From Methanoculleus receptaculi (GTDB lineage Archaea; Halobacteriota; Methanomicrobia; Methanomicrobiales; Methanoculleaceae), in contig NZ_CP137642.1 of the NCBI RefSeq assembly GCF_033472595.1, forward strand, positions 310,001-374,000: 64,000 bases of DNA. The letters run 5' to 3'. Both the position numbers and the translations under genes were made by a program. Positions 34,795 through 44,242 of this stretch are shown piece after piece (the stretch's first letter is position 1; each line of letters opens with the position of its first letter). The notes beneath the pieces were generated by a model. The model was given only the letters and a program-made list of their open reading frames with translations, had not been told where the DNA came from and searched no databases.

Positions 34795-36184
34795 ACTCTT
34801 CGTCGCGATGATGAAGGAAGAGTGGCGGATCCACTCGACGATCTTCGGAAACCTGGGATTCGCGCTATTTCCGGTGGTGATCGCGGTCTTTGCATTCCTG
34901 GGGTCGCTCACCCTCCCCATCTTTGCAGACGTTCTCCCCTATGACGTCGTCGCGCTGCTTGCGCACATCATCTTCCTGCTCATGGGCGTGATGGTGGGTT
35001 CGTTTGGCCTCATGGGCCGGGAGGTCATGAACCGCAGGTTCGGGCAGGCCAGTCTGGTAGCCTACGCATCACGGAGCCTGCCGGTCTCGGAGAGACGGAT
35101 ATTCGCCGCGTTCCTGGCAAAAGACACGTTATACTACATCCTGCTCTACGTCCTTCCGTTCTCGATCGGGTTTGCCGCAGCGGCACCGTTCATCTCGCTC
35201 GACCCGGGCTACCCTCTCCTGGCATTTATATCGCTCACGCTCGCCTTCCTCCTCGGTCTTGCTATTGTCTGTTTCCTCTCGACGCTCTACGCGCGCTCTG
35301 CTGCGCTCCTGGCCGGAACGATGGCGGTGCTCGGCGTCGCCGGGGTGGCGGCCTCGCGGCTCGGGATGCCCCTCCTCCCGCCGTACGCCTTCTTCCTCGA
35401 CCCGGCAGCGGAACCGCTTATCCTCTCTCTGGTCCTCATCCTGGCTCCGGCAGCCGTATCGGTGCTGTTTGTCACTGTGGAATACCCTGACCGGACAAAA
35501 CGTTTCAGAAACCGGCTCGAACCCCTGGCCGAAGACCTGAAAGGCCTCGGAAACGCGCACTTCATCGCAAAGGACGTCCTCGACCTCGTCAGGAGCGAGG
35601 GGGGCGTCGGGAAGGTGATCTTCTCGTTTCTCCTCCCGCTCGCTCTGGTCTGGGTCTGCCTCCAGGTCATGATTCGGTTCATCCCGGGGATCGATCCGCT
35701 GGTGGTCTTTGCCGTTCTGCTCGGTGTGTTATCGGCCACGATCTACAACTGGCTGACCGAGTTCGACTCTTTCACGTCCTACGCATTCCTGCCGGTGGAA
35801 GTCAGCGAGGTGATCGACGCGAAACTGAAGGCCTACGCCCTTGCAAACCTGCTCCCGCTCGCGGTGCTCGTGATCGCCGCGGCGACAACGGGGTGGACGG
35901 TGGCGTTCTTCCCGGCCCTTGCCGCCTTCGTCTCGGTCTCGGCATACACCCTGGCGGTGACGGTCTGCCTATGTGGGCTCCACCCGAACGTGATGCTCTA
36001 TCACGCCCGGGTCTTCCTTCGATACATACTCGCTATAAGCCCGGCGCTCCTGCTCCTCATCTTCGCGTCGATCGTCGACCCGGGATACGCGTTCTTAAGT
36101 CTTTTTCTCGTCGCGCCGGCGGCGCTCCTCCTATCCAGAGCGCGGAAGAAGTGGCAGACCTGGGATATGCCGGCAACCGGATAA
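34787..36184 (+). CDS. ABC-2-type exporter permease
   Basis: About 465 residues with roughly 12 hydrophobic segments, larger than classical single-domain permeases. The GTG at 34787 begins VPELFVAMMKEEWRIHST, the amphipathic helix common before the first membrane helix. It overlaps the ATPase gene by eight bases. The frame extending back to 34613 is antisense-like and rejected. Together with the ATPase it forms a two-component exporter of unknown substrate. Confidence 0.8.
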   Translation: MPELFVAMMKEEWRIHSTIFGNLGFALFPVVIAVFAFLGSLTLPIFADVLPYDVVALLAHIIFLLMGVMVGSFGLMGREVMNRRFGQASLVAYASRSLPVSERRIFAAFLAKDTLYYILLYVLPFSIGFAAAAPFISLDPGYPLLAFISLTLAFLLGLAIVCFLSTLYARSAALLAGTMAVLGVAGVAASRLGMPLLPPYAFFLDPAAEPLILSLVLILAPAAVSVLFVTVEYPDRTKRFRNRLEPLAEDLKGLGNAHFIAKDVLDLVRSEGGVGKVIFSFLLPLALVWVCLQVMIRFIPGIDPLVVFAVLLGVLSATIYNWLTEFDSFTSYAFLPVEVSEVIDAKLKAYALANLLPLAVLVIAAATTGWTVAFFPALAAFVSVSAYTLAVTVCLCGLHPNVMLYHARVFLRYILAISPALLLLIFASIVDPGYAFLSLFLVAPAALLLSRARKKWQTWDMPATG

Positions 36185-36216
36185 TTTTTAGCCGGGCACG
36201 GTGGACGCGGCCGATC

Positions 36217-36390
36217 TCAGGAGCGGGTGATCCTCCGTGAGGGCGGCACCGTGTCGAGCGAGGAATGGGTGACCGCCAGGCATGCAACCGCGCACCAGGT
36301 CTCGTGAGCCTCCACGACGACCTCGTAGTCCTCCTGCGACCCGATGTATAGATTCGGGTAGATTCTCGATCGTTCGTCTAACCCGGACAC
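36217..36390 (-). pseudogene. Short remnant resembling a dual-specificity phosphatase N terminus
   Basis: Directly after the ROK kinase stop, in the same frame and starting with GTG 36390, 57 codons read SRIYPNLYIGSQEDYEVVVE and then a Trp/Cys segment before a stop at 36217. The YPNLYIGSQEDYE stretch recalls the opening of small dual-specificity phosphatases seen in methanogens. The catalytic HCxxGxxR part is absent. I read it as a truncated gene end or decayed gene. It could also be a short coupled protein. Confidence 0.4.
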
Positions 36391-37329
36391 TCAAAGCGCC
36401 TCAAGCGCGTATACCGCCGCACCAAAGAGCGGTGCTTTACCATCGAGTGAGGAGACTGCCAGCCGGGGAAGGGTCAGGTAGCGGTCGATGAACGGCTCCA
36501 TGTACCTGATCACGATATCGCCGTGATAGCGCGCGAGTGGGCCGTCAAACACGATTATCTCAGGGTTATAGGCTACAATGACTGCAGAGACCCCACGGGC
36601 GTTCACCTCTCCGAGAGCCTCCATAAAGGCAAGGGCAACCACGTCCTCCTCCTTGGCCGCCTCGAAGATCGCCCGCGTGGATGAGGCGTCGAAACCCACC
36701 CGCCGGAGATCCGCCGCCTCCCGCCAGGCCGCAAAGAACCCGGGGATGTTCTTTGCGGAGGCGTAGGCCTCCCAGTGGCCGGCAAACCCGCACCCGCAGA
36801 CGAGGCTGTAGCGGGTATCAACGGGTATATGCCCGATCTCCCCGGCGTTCCCGTCCTTCCCGAGGAGGAGAGAGCCGTTCACCACAGCACCGCCACCTAT
36901 GCCGGTAGAGAGGGTGACGTAGACGACGTTATCGGATCCGCGGGCGGCGCCAGCCCACCGCTCGCCGAGGACGCCGGCCCGGGCGTCGTTGATGAGGAAG
37001 ACAGGCAGCCCGAACCGCTCCCGGAGCGGCTCGACGATCTCGACGAGAGGGAAGGCGATGTTCGGCGAGTTGATGACACACCCGCGACCCAGGTCCAGCG
37101 GGCCCGCCGATGCAACACCTATGGCCAGAGCATCCTTCCCCTCCGGCAACGTGAGGAGAGTCTCAACCCGGGCGACGATCGCGGCGGTGATCACCTCTCC
37201 GGAAGGCCCCGTGGTCGGCGTCGGAACTATTTCGTGGGCGAGAATATTCGCATCGGAATCCACCAGGGCAGCGCGCAGGTTGGTTCCGCCGAGGTCAACG
37301 GCAATCACGGTCGTCACAGGGGCATTCAA
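36391..37329 (-). CDS. ROK-family sugar kinase (probable glucokinase)
   Basis: A 312-residue ROK protein without the DNA-binding extension, hence an enzyme. VIAVDLGGTNLRAALVD is the phosphate-1 motif and NDARAGVLGE near residue 117 holds the catalytic Asp. STGIGGGAVVNG near residue 143 and GEIGHIPVDTRY, with the Cys-rich CGCGFAGHWEAYAS, form the zinc-binding ROK signature. It phosphorylates glucose or a related hexose with ATP. A role with glgP in glycogen use is plausible. Start ATG 37329 (MNAPVTTV). Confidence 0.87.
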   Translation of the reverse strand: MNAPVTTVIAVDLGGTNLRAALVDSDANILAHEIVPTPTTGPSGEVITAAIVARVETLLTLPEGKDALAIGVASAGPLDLGRGCVINSPNIAFPLVEIVEPLRERFGLPVFLINDARAGVLGERWAGAARGSDNVVYVTLSTGIGGGAVVNGSLLLGKDGNAGEIGHIPVDTRYSLVCGCGFAGHWEAYASAKNIPGFFAAWREAADLRRVGFDASSTRAIFEAAKEEDVVALAFMEALGEVNARGVSAVIVAYNPEIIVFDGPLARYHGDIVIRYMEPFIDRYLTLPRLAVSSLDGKAPLFGAAVYALEAL

Positions 37330-37513
37330 CTCCTCTCGGTGAGTGTGCTACTCTTCTCGGAATATGCGAACAACCGGCATAAACCTTACTTCTGGGCCGC
37401 TGGATATGATTTGAGGCGTTCGAGACGGCCCAACAGCGGCGGGGGGTGGGATGGATACCCTTTCCGTCAGGCTCTTAACCCTGCGAAGAGACCATTCGAG
37501 ATGGAGATACCCA

Positions 37514-37795
37514 ATGGCACGAAGAGACGTAACACTGGATGAGGCAAAGACAATGGGTGAGAAGCTCGGCATCACATGGGATGAGTTCGATATCGAGGAG
37601 TTCCGGCGGGGAATGGTAGTCGAACTCGAGCATGGGCTTCGGGACCCGGTGACAAACGTCACTGACGACGATCTCCTCACCACAGCAAAGATCGCGCTTG
37701 CGCACTTGAACGAGTTCCCGGACTACTATGAGAGACTTGAGGAGATGGAGGAAGAGGCGGAGGCCTACTGGGCTGAGAGAAAGCCAAAACAATAG
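37514..37795 (+). CDS. Small acidic DUF5661-like protein
   Basis: A 93-residue protein starting at ATG 37514 (GGAG about eight bases upstream). TLDEAKTMGEKLGITWDEFD, RRGMVVELEHGLRDPVTNVT and KIALAHLNEFPDYYERLEEM match the conserved blocks of the DUF5661 family as I recall it. It is alpha-helical and acidic. The function is unknown. The longer frame from 37451 lacks support. Confidence 0.6.
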   Translation: MARRDVTLDEAKTMGEKLGITWDEFDIEEFRRGMVVELEHGLRDPVTNVTDDDLLTTAKIALAHLNEFPDYYERLEEMEEEAEAYWAERKPKQ

Positions 37796-37856
37796 ATCCT
37801 GGGAGATACCCCGGATGCGCAACATCTATCATCATTTCACCTGTAAGAACTAAACC

Positions 37857-38075
37857 ATGGATCGGGGCTCGAGGACTGATTGGATCAGGATACGGCAGCG
37901 GCGGGTAATCGAGGGGCAGGACTACTACGCCGACAGGCTCTACGAGACGCAGCAGGCCGCGTGGGCATACGCCAGACAACTGAAGATGCGGGGTGCTGCC
38001 GACGTCCGCGTCTTTAGAACCGCCACCGAGGGCGGTTACCACGGTTATGCCGCGTTCGTCAGACAGGAGCGATAA
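37857..38075 (+). CDS. Small hypothetical protein
   Basis: A 72-residue basic protein from ATG 37857. The middle (AAWAYARQLKMRGAADVRVF) is helix then strand, and aromatic residues cluster at the end (GGYHGYAAFV). No family recognised. No clear ribosome-binding site; an open frame of even codon use supports a real gene moderately. Confidence 0.45.
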   Translation: MDRGSRTDWIRIRQRRVIEGQDYYADRLYETQQAAWAYARQLKMRGAADVRVFRTATEGGYHGYAAFVRQER

Positions 38076-38528
38076 ATAACCCGCGGTCCATCCGGCAAAA
38101 GATCGGATTTAAGAGGGGTGGATGCCTTTTGAGTCACGGGTAAAAGAGTGAGGGGTGAACCCTCTGTCCACATTCCCCCATACTTTCTCAAACGGCAGTG
38201 TAATACATCTTCAGGATGGCAGAGGTGCATTGGTTGAACCGGGTGGATAAAGGTTCCAGCCATCCATTATGTATACACCAGCAAGACTGGCGACCCGCGG
38301 TGATTCACCGCGGTCGAGTGTCTGGGAGGGTGACCGTCCCGCTGGCTCCCGCTGAACAATCGCCACACACTGCCTGCCCACCTCTCGATGGTGAGGCGGC
38401 CTCTGTTGAGCGGACGGGCGGTGGGGGCGGTGGTCACCGGGCAGACTGACGGGAAATGGTGAATGGTCTATAGCCCGGATCATTGATTCGAGGGTTCACC
38501 CCGTCTTCCTTCCTTGCGGACCAGCAAC
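38076..38528. other. Intergenic region with a perfect palindrome
   Basis: About 450 bases without a convincing gene. At 38295-38313, CCGCGGTGATTCACCGCGG is a perfect inverted repeat (nine-base arms). No uridine run follows, so it is not an obvious terminator. An unannotated RNA or regulator site is possible. Confidence 0.4.
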
Positions 38529-38537
38529 CTTTATTAA
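38529..38537 (+). promoter_or_regulatory. TATA box of the GAPDH gene
   Basis: CTTTATTAA is centred about 29 bases before the ATG at 38562, suggesting a leaderless or nearly leaderless message. Confidence 0.55.
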
Positions 38538-38561
38538 TTCTTGTTCTGTATTCCCTCTTGC

Positions 38562-39587
38562 ATGATCAAAGTTGCTGTCAACGGTTACGGCACCATCGGC
38601 AAACGGGTCGCCGATGCAGTCGCCGCACAGCCCGACATGGAGGTTATCGGGGTATCCAAGACCAGTGTATCTGCCGAGGCATACATCGCAAAAGAGCGCG
38701 GCTACCCACTCTACATCGCAGACCTCAGCAGGAAGCCGGCATTCGAGAAGGCCGGTCTTGAGGTTGTCGGCGATGTCGAGGCCATGATCAGGGCCGCCGA
38801 TATCGTCGTGGATGCCACTCCCGGAGGGGTCGGGGCGAAGAACCGGCCGATCTATGAACGTCTCGGTAAAAAAGCAATCTTTCAGGGCGGCGAGGAACAC
38901 GAGGTTGCCGGCTTCTCCTTCAACGCCCACGCAAACTACCGTGAGGCCGAAGGAAAACAGTTCGCCCGGGTCGTCTCGTGCAACTCCACCGGACTCGTCC
39001 GGCTCATCCACGCCCTGGATCAGGCCTTCGGGGTCGAGCGCGTCCGGGCGGTGATGGTTAGGCGGGCCGCAGACCCAGACGACATTAAAAGGGGACCGGT
39101 TGATGCCATTGTCCTCAACCCGGCGACCATCCCGAGCCATCACGGGCCCGATGTCCGGACCGTCCTCCCGCAGATCGATATAGTCACACTGGCGATGATC
39201 GTCCCTACGACGTTCATGCACATGCACGTGGTACAGATGGACCTCAAGTCCGGGACAACGCGCGAAGAGGTGCTGAAGGTCTTTGAGAGGCACAACAGGA
39301 TCGGGCTCATCCGCAAGGCGACCGGGATCGTAAGCAACGCCCAGCTCCGTGAGTATACCCAGGACCTCGGCCGGCCAAGAACCGACCTCTGGGAGAACGG
39401 TGTCTTTGAAGAGTCGGTTGCCGTTCTGAACGGGAAGGAGTTCTACTGCTTCCAGGCGATCCACCAGGAGGCGGATGTCGTTCCCGAGAACATCGACTGC
39501 ATCCGTGCGATGCTCGGGACGGTGAAGGATCCGGAAGAATCCATCCGGATGACCAACGAAGCGCTCGGTCTCGTTCCCATAGGCTGA
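38562..39587 (+). CDS. gap: Archaeal glyceraldehyde-3-phosphate dehydrogenase (type II)
   Basis: A 341-residue phosphorylating GAPDH of the archaeal type. VAVNGYGTIGKRVADAV begins the NAD(P) fold, VVSCNSTGLVRL holds the catalytic Cys near residue 140, and FMHMHVVQMDLK near 220 and FYCFQAIHQEADVVPENIDC near the end are family features. In methanogens it mainly serves gluconeogenesis. ATG 38562 is chosen by the start of the fold and by the TATA distance; the frame to 38541 is not needed. Single gene. Confidence 0.95.
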   Translation: MIKVAVNGYGTIGKRVADAVAAQPDMEVIGVSKTSVSAEAYIAKERGYPLYIADLSRKPAFEKAGLEVVGDVEAMIRAADIVVDATPGGVGAKNRPIYERLGKKAIFQGGEEHEVAGFSFNAHANYREAEGKQFARVVSCNSTGLVRLIHALDQAFGVERVRAVMVRRAADPDDIKRGPVDAIVLNPATIPSHHGPDVRTVLPQIDIVTLAMIVPTTFMHMHVVQMDLKSGTTREEVLKVFERHNRIGLIRKATGIVSNAQLREYTQDLGRPRTDLWENGVFEESVAVLNGKEFYCFQAIHQEADVVPENIDCIRAMLGTVKDPEESIRMTNEALGLVPIG

Positions 39588-39724
39588 ACGGAGGCCATCA
39601 AATCAACGGTAACGGTTCTGTGATATAAACTCTCCATATTTTCCCGGTAATATGTGCAGAGCCCATCAAACCAGTGAGGCTATTGGGAAGAAGGATTAAC
39701 TCCCTGGCAGACCAAGTTTTCCTA

Positions 39725-40672
39725 ATGGATCCATACGAACTGGCGACCCGTAATACTGTTGAGGTCGTAACCGAGGAGGAACTTCGGGCGCTCCTCGACC
39801 GCCCTGTTAGGCGGGTCTACACCGGCTACGAGCCGAGCGGGGAGATCCACCTCGGCCACATGGTGACGGTGAACAAACTGATGGACCTGCAGCAGGCGGG
39901 GTTTGAGGTGACCGTGCTTATCGCCGACCTCCATGCGTTCCTGAACCGCAAGGGGACGATGGAGAAGATCCGGGAGATAGCCGAGTACAACCGCCGATGT
40001 TTTGAGGGGCTCGGGCTTTCGGGCGCAAGATACGTCCTGGGCTCGGAGGTGCAGTTAACATCGGACTACGAACTTGCCGTCCTCGAACTCTCCCAGAGAG
40101 TCACCCTCAACCGCGCAAAGAGAAGTATGGACGAGGTCGGGCGGCAGATGGAGAACCCGATGGTCTCCCAGATGGTATACCCGATCATGCAGATGGTCGA
40201 TATAGCGACGCTGGCGGTGGATGCCGCTGTGGGCGGGATCGACCAGCGGAAGATCCACATGCTCGCGCGGGAGCACCTCCCCTCGATCGGGTATCCGGCA
40301 CCAGTATGTATCCATACACCGATCATAAACGGCCTTGATGGCAAGAAGATGTCATCGTCAGCCGGGAACGTGATATCGGTCGCCGATTCTGAGGAGGAGA
40401 TCCAGCGAAAGATTAAGAAAGCGTTCTGCCCGCCAGAGATCGAGAACAATCCGGTGCTTGAGATCCTGCGCTACCACGTCTTACCGCGGAGCGGAAAGGT
40501 CACCATCCGCCGGCCCGCGAAGTTCGGCGGTGATCGGGAGTTTGACGCCTACGAAGACCTCGAACGCGCCTACGCCGCCGGGGAGATCCATCCAATGGAC
40601 CTTAAGACGGCCACCGCCAGCCATCTCATAGAGATCCTCGCCCCAGTGCACGATTACGTCTTCAGCAGGTGA
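39725..40672 (+). CDS. tyrS: Tyrosyl-tRNA synthetase (archaeal)
   Basis: A 315-residue class I synthetase charging tRNA-Tyr. The HIGH-type motif is HLGHM (GEIHLGHMVTVNKL) near residue 41, and the KMSKS-type motif is KKMSSSAGNV near 209. VYTGYEPSG precedes the first motif as in archaeal TyrRS. There is no C-terminal S4 domain, as expected for archaea. ATG 39725 begins the protein; the frame from 39674 adds an unlikely leader. RIO1 follows after seven bases. Confidence 0.95.
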   Translation: MDPYELATRNTVEVVTEEELRALLDRPVRRVYTGYEPSGEIHLGHMVTVNKLMDLQQAGFEVTVLIADLHAFLNRKGTMEKIREIAEYNRRCFEGLGLSGARYVLGSEVQLTSDYELAVLELSQRVTLNRAKRSMDEVGRQMENPMVSQMVYPIMQMVDIATLAVDAAVGGIDQRKIHMLAREHLPSIGYPAPVCIHTPIINGLDGKKMSSSAGNVISVADSEEEIQRKIKKAFCPPEIENNPVLEILRYHVLPRSGKVTIRRPAKFGGDREFDAYEDLERAYAAGEIHPMDLKTATASHLIEILAPVHDYVFSR

Positions 40673-40679
40673 TTCGGCC

Positions 40680-41450
40680 GTGAGCCGCAACGAAGAGTAT
40701 GAACGATTCGACCGCGAGATCGCGGAGATGGGAGTCAAAATAAAAGACGCAGACTCCCTGAAGGTACGCGACGACGTCTTCGACGAGGTCACCCTTATCG
40801 CGCTCTACAAACTCGTCCACAGGAAACTGATCTCAAGCATCGGCGGGCCTATCAGCACCGGGAAAGAGGCAAACGTCTTCTACGGTGAACGTGGCGCGCA
40901 GGGGATAGCGATCAAGATCTACCGGATCCAGACCGGGAACTTCAAGGCGATGACCAACTACCTGGCAGGAGACCGGCGGTTCTCAAGCGTCCGGGGGACG
41001 CGCAAGGGTATAATCTTCGCCTGGACGAAGAAGGAGTTCAGCAACCTGGCCAGGGCACACGAGGCCGGGGTTCCAACCCCTGAACCGCTGGCGTTCGACC
41101 GAAACATACTCCTGATGGAGTTCCTGGGTGAAGACGAGATCCCATACCCGCAACTCCGGAACGCCGAAGTTGAGGACTACGGGGCGGTCTACAACGAGAT
41201 ACTCGCTTATGTGGATCTACTATACAGGGAGGCCCGTCTGGTTCACGCCGACCTATCCGAATACAATATCCTCTACCACGAGAAACCATATCTGATCGAC
41301 ATGGGGCAGGCGGTAACCCTGGATCACTCGCAGGCGCACGCGTTTCTGGTCAGGGACATCAGAAACCTGAATCGCTACTTCTCCCGCTACTGTGATGTGG
41401 GGGATGAAGAAGAGATAATTGCGGAAATAGTCAGCAGAGAGCAGCCTTGA
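40680..41450 (+). CDS. rio1: RIO1 serine protein kinase
   Basis: A 256-residue atypical kinase of the RIO1 family, which helps final maturation of the small ribosomal subunit. STGKEANVFYGE near residue 60 is the nucleotide loop, IKIYRIQTGNFKAM the catalytic-Lys region, HADLSEYNIL near 183 the catalytic loop, and LIDMGQAV near 202 the metal motif. The GTG at 40680 begins VSRNEEYERF. It continues directly into a KH gene (coupled), a partnership also known from other archaea. Confidence 0.93.
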   Translation: MSRNEEYERFDREIAEMGVKIKDADSLKVRDDVFDEVTLIALYKLVHRKLISSIGGPISTGKEANVFYGERGAQGIAIKIYRIQTGNFKAMTNYLAGDRRFSSVRGTRKGIIFAWTKKEFSNLARAHEAGVPTPEPLAFDRNILLMEFLGEDEIPYPQLRNAEVEDYGAVYNEILAYVDLLYREARLVHADLSEYNILYHEKPYLIDMGQAVTLDHSQAHAFLVRDIRNLNRYFSRYCDVGDEEEIIAEIVSREQP

Positions 41451-41473
41451 AGGCCGGAGGACGGATCAATACC

Positions 41474-42016
41474 ATGGTAACACAGGAGATAAAAGTTTCA
41501 ACATCAAGGATCGGCGCGCTCATCGGGAAAGGGGGATCCACGAAACGCGAGATCGAGGATAGGACAGGAATAGCCCTCCAGATCGACAGCGAAGAAGGTC
41601 TGGTGAAGATCGAGGGGGATGACCCGGTCGCGGTCATGACAGCGACGAGCGTTGTCTCTGCGATAGGTCGGGGCTTCTCGCCTGAGCGTGCATTCAGACT
41701 CCTCGATGAGGAGGACATGATCCTCGTTCTCATCGATCTCACCGACCTGGCGGGGACAACCCAACACCTCGAACGACTGCGGGGCCGGATCATAGGGAGG
41801 TCCGGCACCTCCAGGACCCAGATCGAGGATATGACCGGGACAGAGATCTCGGTCCACGGCAAGACGGTGGCGATCATCGGGCTTCCAGAACAGGTTGAGA
41901 CCGCGAGGAAAGCAGTGGAAATGCTGATCCAGGGCGTACCTCACGAGAATGTCTACGCTTTCCTCGACCGGAAAAAGAAGGAAGCCAGGCAGGAGATGCT
42001 GGAATATTACTCGTGA
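41474..42016 (+). CDS. KH-domain RNA-binding protein (Dim2/Pno1-like)
   Basis: About 180 residues with two KH domains: one with IGALIGKGGSTKREIEDRTG near residue 15, and one with GRIIGRSGTSRTQIEDMTG near 105. Dim2-like proteins bind the 3' end of 16S rRNA during late ribosome assembly. The RIO1 neighbour supports this. ATG 41474 (MVTQEIKV) is preceded by GGAGG at 13 bases; the TTG at 41447, overlapping the RIO1 stop, is an alternative. Confidence 0.9.
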   Translation: MVTQEIKVSTSRIGALIGKGGSTKREIEDRTGIALQIDSEEGLVKIEGDDPVAVMTATSVVSAIGRGFSPERAFRLLDEEDMILVLIDLTDLAGTTQHLERLRGRIIGRSGTSRTQIEDMTGTEISVHGKTVAIIGLPEQVETARKAVEMLIQGVPHENVYAFLDRKKKEARQEMLEYYS

Positions 42017-42074
42017 TACTGGAGCGGCGAACCCCTCTCCATCCGGGGTTGTAACGATACAGGGAGTTATACAG

Positions 42075-42096
42075 TTTGCAGTGGAAATGAAGGGGT
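42075..42096 (+). promoter_or_regulatory. ORB-like box in the hel308 leader
   Basis: TTTGCAGTGGAAATGAAGGG followed by GT differs from the archaeal origin-recognition-box form CTCCAGTGGAAATGAAGGGG + T at only about two positions. It lies immediately before the hel308 start at 42101, overlapping the ribosome-binding region, and 3.3 kb from the main cluster. Binding by Orc1/Cdc6 is inferred. Confidence 0.55.
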
Positions 42097-42100
42097 GTAT

Positions 42101-44239
42101 ATGGAGATAGCCGACCTCCCTCTCCCGGCGCAACTTGCAGCCAGTTACACCGACCACGGGATCAGAGAGTTATACCCGCCGCAGGCGGCCTGCGTCGAGG
42201 CAGGGCTTTTCTCGGGCAAAAACCTCCTCATCGCCATCCCCACCGCGAGCGGAAAGACCCTGGTAGCCGAGATGGCGATGCACCACCAGGTGGCAAATGG
42301 CGGTAAATGCCTCTACATAGTTCCACTCCGGGCTCTGGCAAGCGAGAAGTTCGAAGAGTTCTCGGGGAAAGGGCTCCGTGTCGGGATCGCCACAGGGGAC
42401 TTCGACCGGCGGGACGAGTACCTGGGGCGAAACGATATCATAGTTGCAACAAGCGAGAAGGTCGACTCACTCCTGCGTAACCAAACACCCTGGCTCTCGG
42501 AGATCAGCCTCCTGGTTATCGATGAGGTTCACCTGATCGACGACCCATCCCGGGGAGCGACGCTTGAGATGGTTATTACAAAACTCCGGCATAAAAACGA
42601 GGGGCTGCAGATCATCGCCCTCTCGGCGACCATCGGAAACCCGGGGGATCTCGCCGGATGGCTGGACGCCGAACTCGTAGAGAGCGACTGGCGGCCGGTC
42701 GAACTCCGGGAGGGGGCCTTCCTTCTCGACACTATCCACTTCACCGACAGCATCCGCCGGATCGAGCGCAGGAGCAAACACGAGGACCTGGACCTTGTCC
42801 TCGACACGGTTGCTGAGGGGGGGCAGTGTCTGGTCTTTGTCAGTTCCCGCAAGAACGCGGAGGCGTTTGCAAAACGCGCAGCATCGGGACTTAAACTTTC
42901 AAACCCCATCCTTGCCGGATACGCAGACTGGATCCGCTCGAACGCCACAACCGATATGGGGAGGACGCTGGCCGCCTGTGTGGGTATGGGTGCGGCGTTC
43001 CATCACGCTGGGCTTCCACGGGAAGAGCGCCAGATCGTCGAGCAGGGGTTCAGGGAGGGGCAGATCAAGGTGATTGCCTCCACCCCTACCCTCGCCGCCG
43101 GGCTGAATCTCCCTGCAAGAAGGGTTATCATCCGCGACTACCTCCGGTTCAACGCCGGCGAGGGTATGGTCCCCATCCCCGTCCGGGAGTACCGGCAGAT
43201 GGCCGGACGTGCCGGGCGGCCGCACCTCGACCCTTACGGCGAGGCCATCCTGATCGCGAAGTCCGACGATATGGTCGACGAACTCTTTGATTGTTACATC
43301 GAGGCACCACCGGAGGATGTCCGGAGTCGCTGTGCCGATGAGGCTATCCTATGCACTCACGTACTCTCGCTCATCGCGACGGGTTTTGCCCGCGAACGTA
43401 ACGAGGTTCTGGGTTTCATGGACGGTACGTTCTATGCAAACCAGGGCGAGAACCCACTCGCATTAAAGAGGGTCGTCGATCGGGTGCTCGACTTCCTGCT
43501 GGAAGCCGAGATGATCACCGATGTTGGAGGATGGCTCGAGGCCACGGAGTATGGTTCTCTCGTCTCCCGCCTCTACATCGACCCCAGGAGCGCCGAGTTG
43601 ATCGTGACAGCGATGACCGGCCGGAAGGAGTACACCGAGATCGGGCTCCTGCATCTACTCTGCTCGACACCGGATATGTCGACGCTCTATGTTAGGCAGA
43701 AAGATATCTACCTCCTCGACCGGTTCCTGGCCGACCACCAGGACGAACTCTGGCTGGAGATCCCGTGGGACGGCGGCGAGGGGTTCGACCGGAGCCTCAA
43801 GACCGCGCTCCTCCTCGCCGACTGGGTCAACGAGACGGGGGAGGATACGATCTGCGAACGCTACAACGTCGGCCCGGGGGACATCCACGGGATGGTGGAG
43901 AGCGTGACATGGCTGGTCCATGCAGCCCAACGCCTGGCGGGCCTCTTTGCCCCGCACCTTCTGCACCCCATCGAGGAGATGGAACTCCGTGTCCAGCACG
44001 GTGTCAGGAGGGAGGTCCTCCCACTCATCAGGCTCCGCGGGATCGGGAGGGTCCGCGCCCGCCGGCTTTTCAACAACGGGATCGACTCGATCGAGGCGCT
44101 CCGTGCGGCGGGACCCGAGAGGGTTGGGAACATCCTTGGGAGCGGGATCGCCGCCCGGATCTTCGAGCAACTAGATGGTGGCGGCGGGGAGATCGGGGAG
44201 CCGGCTGAAACGCAGTCGACGCTCTCCAGGTTTGGGTGA
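42101..44239 (+). CDS. hel308: ATP-dependent DNA helicase Hel308
   Basis: A 712-residue superfamily 2 helicase for stalled-fork repair. [17 protein letters not shown] near residue 43 is Walker [13 protein letters not shown] near 143 the DEVH box, and [13 protein letters not shown] motif [21 protein letters not shown] near 327 and [18 protein letters not shown] near 366 are motifs V and VI. The C-terminal helix-hairpin-helix region ([20 protein letters not shown]) follows. ATG 42101 was chosen over GTG 42095. An ORB-like box sits right before it. It is followed by Cgi121 after three bases. Confidence 0.95.
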   Translation: MEIADLPLPAQLAASYTDHGIRELYPPQAACVEAGLFSGKNLLIAIPTASGKTLVAEMAMHHQVANGGKCLYIVPLRALASEKFEEFSGKGLRVGIATGDFDRRDEYLGRNDIIVATSEKVDSLLRNQTPWLSEISLLVIDEVHLIDDPSRGATLEMVITKLRHKNEGLQIIALSATIGNPGDLAGWLDAELVESDWRPVELREGAFLLDTIHFTDSIRRIERRSKHEDLDLVLDTVAEGGQCLVFVSSRKNAEAFAKRAASGLKLSNPILAGYADWIRSNATTDMGRTLAACVGMGAAFHHAGLPREERQIVEQGFREGQIKVIASTPTLAAGLNLPARRVIIRDYLRFNAGEGMVPIPVREYRQMAGRAGRPHLDPYGEAILIAKSDDMVDELFDCYIEAPPEDVRSRCADEAILCTHVLSLIATGFARERNEVLGFMDGTFYANQGENPLALKRVVDRVLDFLLEAEMITDVGGWLEATEYGSLVSRLYIDPRSAELIVTAMTGRKEYTEIGLLHLLCSTPDMSTLYVRQKDIYLLDRFLADHQDELWLEIPWDGGEGFDRSLKTALLLADWVNETGEDTICERYNVGPGDIHGMVESVTWLVHAAQRLAGLFAPHLLHPIEEMELRVQHGVRREVLPLIRLRGIGRVRARRLFNNGIDSIEALRAAGPERVGNILGSGIAARIFEQLDGGGGEIGEPAETQSTLSRFG

Positions 44240-44242
44240 GAT

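Noticed and set aside
36188-36394. Other minus-strand 68-residue frame after the ROK kinase
   Set aside because: The in-frame continuation starting at 36390 has a recognisable motif, this one does not.
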